Source: Chloroflexota bacterium
GTDB taxonomy: Bacteria; Chloroflexota; Anaerolineae; Anaerolineales; Villigracilaceae
NCBI GenBank assembly: GCA_020217065.1
Contig: JAIWOB010000039.1
Coordinates: 1 to 10,000, forward strand
Length of the DNA: 10,000 nt
Reading direction: 5' to 3'
The notes under the pieces are model-generated. The model ran no database searches, was not told the DNA's origin, and saw only the letters and a list, made by a program, of their open reading frames with translations. This document shows, in pieces, positions 1-6,152 of this stretch. The translations under genes were made by a program, and so were the position numbers. The first letter of the stretch is position 1. The number at the start of each line of letters is the position of its first letter.

Positions 1-505
1 CAACCGATAGGGTAAAGTTGCCAACCAGCTCGCCACAGGCGCGCACGCAGCGGCGGCACAGGATACAGCGGTTGTTGTCCAGCACAAAATAAGGGTGGGT
101 GGTGTCTACCGCGAAGTTGTTCCAGCCGGGCTGAATAGGCCAGTGGGTCATTTCCTCGCGGTATGCGGCATTCTGAAGTTCGCAATCCCCGCCGCTCACT
201 TGGCAGAATGGACAAAAGTGGTTTCTCTCGCTGAAAAGCATCGAGAGGATGAACTGGCGCGATTTCTTGAGCGCCTCGGTATTAGTACGCACCACCATCC
301 CCTCGCTGACTGGGAACGTGCAGGAAGCCATTGGCACGCGCCACTTTTCCACCTCCACAATGCACAGACGGCAGCCGCCATAGGGGGTTAATTCCTTGTG
401 GTCGCACAGCGTCGGGATGTGAATTCCCGCCATTTCCGCCGCGCGCAGGACCGTCGTCCCCTCGGGGACTTCGATTTGCTTTCCATCTATCGTTATTTGC
501 ACCAT
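1..505 (-). CDS. HoxU / NuoG N-terminal-like iron-sulfur subunit, partial (runs off left edge)
   Basis: This is the electron-transfer subunit that would carry electrons between the NuoF-type flavoprotein and a catalytic subunit. The 168 visible residues begin with a plant-type [2Fe-2S] ferredoxin domain (Cys34, Cys45, Cys48, Cys62). Next comes the His-Cys3 [4Fe-4S] segment (His96, Cys98, Cys101, Cys108, then ELQ), and then the start of a bacterial ferredoxin domain with Cys147, Cys150, Cys153 and Cys157. The short His-x-Cys spacing resembles HoxU of bidirectional hydrogenases more than the His-x3-Cys of NuoG or [FeFe] hydrogenase. The ATG at 505 has GAGG five bases upstream. It lies 74 bases after the second nuoF stop and should be in the same operon. 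The C-terminus is missing, so it could be a stand-alone HoxU (about 240 residues) or the N-terminus of a longer NuoG, formate dehydrogenase or hydrogenase subunit. Confidence 0.88.
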   Translation of the reverse strand, partial: MVQITIDGKQIEVPEGTTVLRAAEMAGIHIPTLCDHKELTPYGGCRLCIVEVEKWRVPMASCTFPVSEGMVVRTNTEALKKSRQFILSMLFSERNHFCPFCQVSGGDCELQNAAYREEMTHWPIQPGWNNFAVDTTHPYFVLDNNRCILCRRCVRACGELVGNFTLSV

Positions 506-579
506 ATTTTCCTCTGTAATCTCGCTACTGATTAATGTTCCAGTTTTCTCTCATACGCGGTTTGACCGCAAGCGAAAAG

Positions 580-2238
580 TTACAGCGCCTTTTCGCCCTC
601 CTGCGAGAACTCGCAAACGCCCGTCGGGCAGGAGCCCAGGAGAATGTGCGCCTCCACTTCGGTGCGGAAATGCTTGAGCATATCGCGGATGGGAACGACT
701 GCGGTCTGTCCCAAACCGCAATTGGAGACTCGTTCCATCTCTTGAATCAAACTTTGAAGAAATTCCAAGTCTTCGAGCTTGCCCAACCCCTGACTGATGC
801 GCTCCACTGTCTCGTAGGCGCGCTGGGTTCCGATGCGGCAAGGCGTACATTTGCCGCAGGACTCGAAGCGGAAGAACTGCAACAACACCTTGACCAGGTC
901 TACAATGCAGGTATGCTGGTCGCAAATCAACAGCGCGCCCGAGCCGAGAGAAACGCCCGCCTTGCGGAAGGACTCAAAGTCCATGGGAGTATCTTGCAAG
1001 GCGGCGGGGATAATCGAACCGCTGCTGCCGCCCGTTTGCGCGAGTTTGAGGACGCTGCCGGGCTTCATCCCTCTGCCATAGATGTTAATGACTTCGCGCA
1101 GGGTGATGCCCATCGGCGCTTCAATTACGCCGCTGAAGTTGACGTTGCCCATGATAGTGTAGACTTTGGTGCCGGGGCTGGAGGGCGTGCCAAGCGAACG
1201 ATACCATTCCGCGCCGTTCCTCAAAATCGCCGGAATGTTCGCCAGAGTTTCCACGTTGTTAACCAGGGTGGGTTTGTTCCATAACCCGTGCGTCACCGGG
1301 TAGGGCGGTCTTGAGCGCGGTTCGCCGCGTTTGCCTTCGAGAGACTCAATGAGCGCCGTTTCCTCGCCGCAGACGTAAGCCCCCGCCCCGGCGTGAACGT
1401 GAATATCGAAATCAAAGCCCTTGCCGAAGATATTCTTACCCAGGAAGCCAAATTCTTTCGCTTGAAGAATGGCGTTTTCGAGACGCTGGTAGGCAAGCCC
1501 GTATTCGCCGCGAATATAAATATACCCTTCGTCCGCGCCGATGGCGTAGCCCGCAATGGTCATCGCTTCAAGAATTTGATGCGGGTCGCCTTCAAGAACG
1601 ATGCGGTCCTTAAACGTGCCGGGTTCGCTCTCGTCGGCGTTACAAACCACATATTTCTTGTCGCCTTTCGCGCCCCGCACAAAGCCCCACTTTCGACCGG
1701 TGGGAAAACCCGCGCCGCCGCGCCCCTGCAAGCCGGATTTCTCGACCGTCGCTATTACGTCTTCGGGCGTCATTTCGCTCAACACTTTGCCAAGCGCTTC
1801 GTATCCGTGAGCGGCGATGAACTCTTCAATGCTTTCCGGGTCAATGCGGCCGGCGCGCTCCAACACCACGCGCTGTTCCGCGGGATTGTACCCCTTGCGC
1901 CCGCGAAGCCAGCCAATTTGCCCCGTCAACAACTTAGGCGGAGTCAAGAGGTCGTTGACAATGCGCCCCTTGTAGAGATGTTCTTCCACCAGATAGCGTC
2001 CATCGCTGGGTTTGACCGGTCCATAAACCACGGCGTCGGGATGGACAATGACCATCGGCAAAATGTTGGCGCGGTTGACGTCGTAAATGGCGGAAACGTC
2101 TATCGTCGAAACAGTCACCTCGTCCTGAAGGTTATAGGCTTCGATAGCTTCCTTGAGATTGCGAAGCAGGTCTTCCGCGCCTAAACGGAGGCTCTCAGGG
2201 TCGCTGGAAACCAATATCATGCTGCGCGTTATTTTCAT
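580..2238 (-). CDS. nuoF: NuoF-like NADH-binding flavoprotein subunit, second copy (HoxF-type position)
   Basis: This 552-residue protein is the NADH-oxidising, FMN-binding subunit of a complex I-like diaphorase. It has the Gly-rich FMN/NADH motif GRGGAGF at residues 172-178 and the CNADESEPGTF segment from Cys199, which is the complex I form of that motif. The N3 [4Fe-4S] cluster is bound by Cys461, Cys464, Cys467 and Cys507. The N-terminal ~95 residues align with the thioredoxin-like [2Fe-2S] domain of the upstream NuoF copy, but its cysteines are gone: Ser11 and Ser16 replace the first pair and nothing replaces the second. There is no C-terminal ferredoxin domain; the tail ends after Cys537 and Cys542. 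An AGGAG overlaps the stop of the preceding nuoE and sits six bases before the ATG, so the two genes are probably coupled. The role as a NADH subunit is secure; the electron partner is unknown. Confidence 0.95.
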   Translation of the reverse strand: MKITRSMILVSSDPESLRLGAEDLLRNLKEAIEAYNLQDEVTVSTIDVSAIYDVNRANILPMVIVHPDAVVYGPVKPSDGRYLVEEHLYKGRIVNDLLTPPKLLTGQIGWLRGRKGYNPAEQRVVLERAGRIDPESIEEFIAAHGYEALGKVLSEMTPEDVIATVEKSGLQGRGGAGFPTGRKWGFVRGAKGDKKYVVCNADESEPGTFKDRIVLEGDPHQILEAMTIAGYAIGADEGYIYIRGEYGLAYQRLENAILQAKEFGFLGKNIFGKGFDFDIHVHAGAGAYVCGEETALIESLEGKRGEPRSRPPYPVTHGLWNKPTLVNNVETLANIPAILRNGAEWYRSLGTPSSPGTKVYTIMGNVNFSGVIEAPMGITLREVINIYGRGMKPGSVLKLAQTGGSSGSIIPAALQDTPMDFESFRKAGVSLGSGALLICDQHTCIVDLVKVLLQFFRFESCGKCTPCRIGTQRAYETVERISQGLGKLEDLEFLQSLIQEMERVSNCGLGQTAVVPIRDMLKHFRTEVEAHILLGSCPTGVCEFSQEGEKAL

Positions 2239-2247
2239 GCCAGGCTC

Positions 2248-2745
2248 CTATTCGTAACGTTCCAAAATATCGGGGATTTGTTCCGGCGTGAGGTTGCCAT
2301 AGATGTCGTCGTCAATCAGGATGACAGGACCCACGCTGCACAAACCAATACAGGAAGTGGTCACCAGCGTCCATTTGAAGTCGGGGGTGGTCTCTCCGTT
2401 TTCGAGATTGAGACGCTGTCTCAGCGTATCCCAAATGGCTTTTCCGCCGACAACATGGCAGGGCGCGTTTTCGCAGAACTTAATTACGTGCCGGCCTCGC
2501 GGTTTTGTGGAAAGCATATCGTAAAAACTCGCCAGGGCGTACAACTGCCCCTCGGCGACATATGTGCGGTTGGCAGGGTCGTATAGATGCTTACGGATTT
2601 CGCGGATTGCTTCGCCGGGAACATACCCAAAAGCGCGATTGACCTCGCTCAGGATTGGAATCAATGCGTCATGGTTTTTGCCGTGTTTCTCAACCGCCGC
2701 TTGAACCGCTGCGGCAATTTCGGACTCGCTTATTAATGAAGACAT
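2248..2745 (-). CDS. nuoE: NuoE-like [2Fe-2S] thioredoxin-fold subunit, second copy (HoxE-type position)
   Basis: This is the 165-residue 24 kDa-type diaphorase subunit, which normally holds one [2Fe-2S] cluster and docks on NuoF. A helical N-terminal half (residues 1-80) is followed by the thioredoxin-like domain with all four ligands: Cys91 and Cys96 (Cys-x4-Cys) and Cys132 and Cys136 (Cys-x3-Cys). The ATG at 2745 has an excellent GGAGG a few bases upstream. The gene starts 36 bases after the first nuoF copy and ends 9 bases before the second, so this copy is paired with the second nuoF. It is clearly diverged from the other NuoE in the window; for example it carries an extra insertion around residues 55-62 (YDPANRTY). 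Cellular location is expected to be cytoplasmic. The family assignment is firm; whether it belongs to a hydrogenase or a formate dehydrogenase complex is inference. Confidence 0.94.
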   Translation of the reverse strand: MSSLISESEIAAAVQAAVEKHGKNHDALIPILSEVNRAFGYVPGEAIREIRKHLYDPANRTYVAEGQLYALASFYDMLSTKPRGRHVIKFCENAPCHVVGGKAIWDTLRQRLNLENGETTPDFKWTLVTTSCIGLCSVGPVILIDDDIYGNLTPEQIPDILERYE

Positions 2746-2781
2746 CCTACCTCCAGTTTAAAATTTTTTTTTATTCTCCAT

Positions 2782-4566
2782 TCAGGACAGCGTTTCAATC
2801 GCATTGAAATTGCAGACTTGGACGCATATTCCGCAGCGGATACAGGTAGCGGGGTCAATATGATGAACCTGACGCCTTTCGCCGCTGATGGCTTCCACCG
2901 GGCAGTTTCGAGCGCAGACCGTGCAGCCTGTGCAAGCCGAGGGCTGGATTTCGTATCGAATCAACGGCTTGCAAACCTTCGCCGGACAGCGCTTTTCGTA
3001 AATGTGCGCTTCGTATTCATGTCGGAAATGTTGGAGCGTGCTGATAACCGGGGTGGGCGCGCCCTGTCCCAGCCCGCACAGGCTGTTTTGCTTCACCTCC
3101 TGACACAGGTCTTCCAGTCTTTCGATGTCTCCCGGCGCGCCTTGTCCGTCGCAAATCTTTTGCAAAATTTCGAGAATGCGGCGCGTGCCAACGCGGCAGG
3201 GAGTGCATTTTCCGCACGATTCCGCCTGAGTGAAGTCCATAAAGAAGCGGGCGATATCCACCATACAGGAGGTTTCGTCCATCACTACCAGACCGCCCGA
3301 ACCCATCATCGAGCCAGCCTGCGTCAGAGCTTCGTAATCCAGAGGCAGGTCGAGATGCTTCTCCACAAGACATCCGCCCATGGGTCCCCCTGTTTGCACG
3401 GCTTTAAAATTCCTGCCGTCTTTGATTCCGCCCGCTACGTCGAAGATGATTTCACGCAGGGTAATCCCCATCGGCACTTCAATCAAACCGGGCTTGACCA
3501 CATTGCCGCCGACCGTAAAGGTCTTCGTCCCTTTGGAGCGCTCCGTGCCCATGCTGGCGAACCAAGACGCGCCCTTCAAAATGATTTGCGGGACGTTGGC
3601 GTAAGTCTCGACGTTGTTGTTGTTCGTGGGTTTGCCCCACACGCCCTTGACGGAAGGAAATGGCGGGCGCGGGCGCGGCTCTCCGCGTAAACCCATGATT
3701 GAAGCCATGAGCGCGGTTTCTTCGCCGCAGACAAAGGCTCCCGCGCCGACTCGCACTTCCAAGTCGAAGGAAAAATCAGTTCCAAGAATATTTTTTCCCA
3801 AAAAACCAAATTCGCGCGCTTGGGCGATGGCAATATTGAGGGTCTCCACGGCAAGGGGATATTCAGCGCGGCAATAAATATAGCCGTAACTTGCGCCAAC
3901 CGCATAAGCGCCGATAATCATACCTTCAATAACCGAATGAGGGTCGCCTTCCAGGACGCGGCGGTTCATGAACGCGCCCGGGTCGCCCTCGTCCGCATTG
4001 CAGACCATGTACTTCGGGCTGCCTTCCACCCCGCGGGTGAGCGCCCATTTGCGTCCCGCAGGGAAGCCCGCGCCGCCCCGCCCGCGCAGCCCAGAGTTGG
4101 TCACCTCTTCGATAACCTGCTCCGGCGTCATTTCGGTCAAGACCTTGCCCAGCGCTTGATAACCGTCAACGGCAAGGTAATCTTCGATGTTATTGGGGTC
4201 AATCTCTCCGCAATTGCGGAGGACAATTCGGACTTCTTTGGGGCGCAGGGGACCAAGTTCCTCGTCAACAACGGGCTTGATTTCCTGGCGGAAACGCTCG
4301 ACCACGCGCCCTTTAAGAAAATGCTCCTCGACGAGATAGGGAATATCGTCCACGCTCATCCCGCGATAATGCACTCCTTCGGGGTACACCATCATTTCAG
4401 GACCTTCGGAACATTTGCCGATTCGAGAAGTCTCCAGCACCTGAATCTCGTCAATCAACCCCTGAGCCACCAGTTCGTCCTGAAGAGCGTCTACAATCTC
4501 ATATGCGCCTTTTGCCAGACATTCAGGGTCTACGCACACCAATACATGTGAACGATAAAAAGCCAT
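2782..4566 (-). CDS. nuoF: NuoF-like flavoprotein with N-terminal thioredoxin-like and C-terminal 2x[4Fe-4S] domains (HydB/HndC type)
   Basis: This 594-residue subunit has the domain order of HydB/HndC, the flavin subunit of electron-bifurcating or NAD(P)-linked hydrogenases. Residues 1-90 form a thioredoxin-like [2Fe-2S] domain with Cys11, Cys16 and Cys52, but Arg48 occupies the place of the usual fourth ligand. The FMN/NADH core has GRGGAGF at 162-168 and CNADEGDPGAF from Cys189. The N3 cluster ligands are Cys451, Cys454, Cys457 and Cys497. The last 50 residues are a classic double [4Fe-4S] ferredoxin with eight cysteines (Cys545 to Cys585). I chose the ATG at 4566, which has CGGAG seven bases upstream, over an in-frame TTG at 4581. 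It lies 24 bases after the small [2Fe-2S] gene. The ferredoxin tail is what allows contact with ferredoxin or a hydrogenase subunit, but bifurcation itself cannot be read from sequence. Confidence 0.94.
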   Translation of the reverse strand: MAFYRSHVLVCVDPECLAKGAYEIVDALQDELVAQGLIDEIQVLETSRIGKCSEGPEMMVYPEGVHYRGMSVDDIPYLVEEHFLKGRVVERFRQEIKPVVDEELGPLRPKEVRIVLRNCGEIDPNNIEDYLAVDGYQALGKVLTEMTPEQVIEEVTNSGLRGRGGAGFPAGRKWALTRGVEGSPKYMVCNADEGDPGAFMNRRVLEGDPHSVIEGMIIGAYAVGASYGYIYCRAEYPLAVETLNIAIAQAREFGFLGKNILGTDFSFDLEVRVGAGAFVCGEETALMASIMGLRGEPRPRPPFPSVKGVWGKPTNNNNVETYANVPQIILKGASWFASMGTERSKGTKTFTVGGNVVKPGLIEVPMGITLREIIFDVAGGIKDGRNFKAVQTGGPMGGCLVEKHLDLPLDYEALTQAGSMMGSGGLVVMDETSCMVDIARFFMDFTQAESCGKCTPCRVGTRRILEILQKICDGQGAPGDIERLEDLCQEVKQNSLCGLGQGAPTPVISTLQHFRHEYEAHIYEKRCPAKVCKPLIRYEIQPSACTGCTVCARNCPVEAISGERRQVHHIDPATCIRCGICVQVCNFNAIETLS

Positions 4567-4590
4567 AAAAAGACTCCGCAATATCCCGCG

Positions 4591-4959
4591 CTAAACGGGC
4601 AAAACGCGCTCCTTCAACGGCTGTCCGCCCTGGACATGCTGTTTCATAATCTGCGCGGCGACTTCGGCGTTGACTTTTCCATAGACGACCCTGGGCGACT
4701 CGCCGACAATCACCTGCATGATGGGTTCTTGTTCGCACATCCCCATGCAGCCGGTTTGGGTGACTGTAACGCCGCTCAGGTTGTTGGTCTCGATGTAATT
4801 CAAGACGCTTTTCATGGTTTCGCGCGCGCCAGCGGCAATACCGCAGGTTCCCATAGCGACAATCACCTGGATAGAGCCGGCTGCCGCTTTAACCTGTTTC
4901 TTTTGCAGGGCTTCTTCGCGCACACGTTTTAATTCTTCAAGGGACTTAATGGCAGGCAT
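4591..4959 (-). CDS. Small [2Fe-2S] thioredoxin-like ferredoxin (HydD/HndB type)
   Basis: This 122-residue protein belongs to the (2Fe-2S) ferredoxin-domain family typified by HndB and HydD of NADP- or NAD-linked hydrogenases. The visible signature is MGTCGIAAGA with Cys39 in the first site and TGCMGMC with Cys71 and Cys75 in the second; residues 1-30 form a charged helix. The longer in-frame ORF begins at 5031, inside the ATPase gene. The ATG at 4959 is preferred because AAGGAG stands five bases upstream, just after the ATPase stop. Its place between the GHKL ATPase and the flavoprotein matches the hydC-ATPase-hydD-hydB order known from fermentative bacteria. It may carry electrons or stabilise the complex; its exact role in known systems is not settled. 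Confidence 0.9.
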   Translation of the reverse strand: MPAIKSLEELKRVREEALQKKQVKAAAGSIQVIVAMGTCGIAAGARETMKSVLNYIETNNLSGVTVTQTGCMGMCEQEPIMQVIVGESPRVVYGKVNAEVAAQIMKQHVQGGQPLKERVLPV

Positions 4960-4972
4960 AGTATCTCCTTTT

Positions 4973-5542
4973 TTATTTAACAGTTTGCGGGGCAATGGCT
5001 TCGATGCCTTCTTCGAACATGCCGCGCACAAATTTAAGGATTTGAGGTTCGGTCAAGGGCGTATCGCTCAACGCTGTTTTCAATTCGGCGTCGTCAAACT
5101 CGAACGAGCGAGACTGCCCCGCCGCATCCACAACCCGGTAGACAAAAACCCAATGAACATGGGGATAGGCGACCAGGAGCGTGAGAAAGGTCATGGACAA
5201 GTCGCCCAAAGGCATACGGTCAATATGACTGTGGCGAAAGGACGCCTCAATCTTTGCGCCTTTGCCTGAAGCCGTCTTCAGGGTCAGCCTTCCTTCCGCC
5301 TGTTCCGCCGCCAGTTTCAACAGCGGAATTCCCAGCCCAACTTTACGGGTGGTGCGGGTGGTATAGAATGGGTCCAACGCCTGTTGGGCGGCGCGCTCAT
5401 CCATTCCGCGTCCGTCGTCCGTCACGCTAAGCGAAAGCAAATCGGAGCTTAAGTCTTCGACGACTTCAATGGAAATATTGCGCCCCTGCGCCGCAACGCT
5501 GTTTTCGGCAATATCGAGCAAATGCAGGGCGATTTCTTTCAC
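4973..5542 (-). CDS. GHKL-family ATP-binding protein (histidine-kinase-like ATPase domain, no phosphoacceptor)
   Basis: This 189-residue protein has the Bergerat ATP-binding fold of histidine kinases and anti-sigma kinases. The N-box is at residues 7-19 (HLLDIAENS, with Glu13 and Asn14), the G1 box is DDGRGM at 42-47, and the G2 box is GLGIPLLK at 69-76. Residues ~110-189 form a C-terminal segment I do not recognise. No H-box or membrane segment is visible, so it is not an ordinary sensor kinase. The start is a GTG at 5542 whose last bases overlap the TGA stop of the upstream nuoE (GTGA), a sign of translational coupling; the family alignment begins right there. Genes of this type sit inside hydrogenase diaphorase operons of fermentative bacteria, but the function is not established. 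A chaperone-like or regulatory role is inference. Confidence 0.88.
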   Translation of the reverse strand: MKEIALHLLDIAENSVAAQGRNISIEVVEDLSSDLLSLSVTDDGRGMDERAAQQALDPFYTTRTTRKVGLGIPLLKLAAEQAEGRLTLKTASGKGAKIEASFRHSHIDRMPLGDLSMTFLTLLVAYPHVHWVFVYRVVDAAGQSRSFEFDDAELKTALSDTPLTEPQILKFVRGMFEEGIEAIAPQTVK

Positions 5543-6051
5543 GATTGCGTCTGAATCTTTTTGATAACCTGCGGGAACTTGTTGGGGCGCTGCTTTCCAA
5601 GCAGGTCTTCGTTGACGACAACCACCGGCGCCTGGCTGCACGCGCCCACGCAACGACATTCTTCAAGAGTAATCATGCCGTCCGGGGTCGTCTCGCCCAA
5701 GTCAATATGCAGGGTTTGTTTTGCTTTTTCGATTAATTGACTGACGCCGGCGACGTAACAAGCCGTGCCAAGACAAAATTTGATGGTATGCTTTCCGCGC
5801 GGGCGAGTTTTGAAAAAAGAATAGAAGGTGACGACGCCATGCACCTGCCCTAAAGGCACGTTCAATTTTCGGGCAATGTACGCCTGCATGTGAGGCGAGA
5901 CGTGTCCAATCGTCCCCTGCACTTCGTTCAGCACCAGCATAACCGCGCCGGGCCGGTCTTTGTTTTCGAGAATGATTCTGTCTATCGCCGCTTTTTGTTC
6001 GGAAACGTTGAGCGGGTCGTTGGCTGGAATTTGTTTTTGCGTGTTGGTCAT
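5539..6051 (-). CDS. nuoE: NuoE-like [2Fe-2S] subunit, first copy (HydC/HndA type)
   Basis: This 170-residue thioredoxin-fold diaphorase subunit is the first gene of the main operon. The helical N-terminal half carries the family signature around residues 66-80 (PLGQVHGVVTFYSFF). The [2Fe-2S] ligands are Cys93 and Cys98 (Cys-x4-Cys) and Cys134 and Cys138 (Cys-x3-Cys), with an additional Cys132. The ATG at 6051 has AAAGG eight bases upstream. A longer in-frame GTG start at 6090 lies inside the Rex-like operator and has no ribosome binding site, so it is rejected. The gene ends in a GTGA overlap with the ATPase gene. It should be cytoplasmic and assemble with the ferredoxin-tailed NuoF encoded further down. 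The family is certain; the parent complex is inferred from gene order. Confidence 0.95.
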   Translation of the reverse strand: MTNTQKQIPANDPLNVSEQKAAIDRIILENKDRPGAVMLVLNEVQGTIGHVSPHMQAYIARKLNVPLGQVHGVVTFYSFFKTRPRGKHTIKFCLGTACYVAGVSQLIEKAKQTLHIDLGETTPDGMITLEECRCVGACSQAPVVVVNEDLLGKQRPNKFPQVIKKIQTQS

Positions 6052-6074
6052 TGCGATGCCTTTAATAAATATAA

Positions 6075-6092
6075 TTGTGTCTAATTTCACAA
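6075..6092. promoter_or_regulatory. Rex-like redox operator
   Basis: The 18-base site TTGTGTCTAATTTCACAA on the plus strand matches the known Rex operator pattern (TTGTGAAA, two bases, TTTCACAA) at 15 of 18 positions, with both outer half-sites TTGTG and CACAA perfect. It begins 4 bases downstream of the -10 element, where the transcription start is expected, so a bound repressor would block initiation. Rex releases DNA when NADH is high. That fits an operon encoding NADH-linked diaphorase subunits. The regulator gene itself is not in this window, so the identity of the binder is inference. Confidence 0.65.
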
Positions 6093-6096
6093 ATTT

Positions 6097-6125
6097 AGTG
6101 TAATATGACAGGATGAATTCGTCAA
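6097..6125 (-). promoter_or_regulatory. Sigma70-type promoter of the diaphorase operon
   Basis: On the minus strand a -35 element TTGACG (6125-6120) and a -10 element TACACT (6102-6097) are separated by exactly 17 bases. The A+T-rich leader runs about 40 bases to the nuoE start at 6051. It is the only good promoter between the PHP gene and the ~6 kb run of electron-transfer genes, which have only short gaps or overlaps. Confidence 0.65.
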
Positions 6126-6141
6126 TTGACCAATGTCATAT
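6103..6141. repeat. Nested inverted repeats around the -35 element
   Basis: The 8-base arms ATATGACA (6103-6110) and TGTCATAT (6134-6141) are perfect inverted copies whose centres are 31 bases apart, about three helical turns. Between them lies a perfect 10-base palindrome GTCAATTGAC (6121-6130) that covers most of the -35 hexamer. The loop is long and no T-run follows, so this is not a rho-independent terminator. Its placement suggests a binding site for a second regulator in addition to the Rex-like site. Confidence 0.4.
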
Positions 6142-6152
6142 AAAGGTGGGTG

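Noticed and set aside
535..1284. Long plus-strand open frame of 249 codons
   Set aside because: It lies opposite the second nuoF, which has full family motifs. The plus-strand product has no recognisable domain and its composition is that of an antisense shadow in GC-rich DNA.
1393..2184. Plus-strand open frame of 263 codons
   Set aside because: Entirely antisense to the same nuoF gene; no motifs and no ribosome binding site.
2746..2781. A/T-rich gap with a run of nine A in the transcript between the first nuoF and second nuoE, considered as a terminator or promoter
   Set aside because: No hairpin precedes the short T-run and no -35/-10 pair was found; the strong GGAGG fits simple readthrough within one operon.
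2818..4551. Two long plus-strand frames (2818-3690 and 3820-4551)
   Set aside because: Both are antisense to the ferredoxin-tailed nuoF, which is unmistakable, and neither encodes a recognisable domain.
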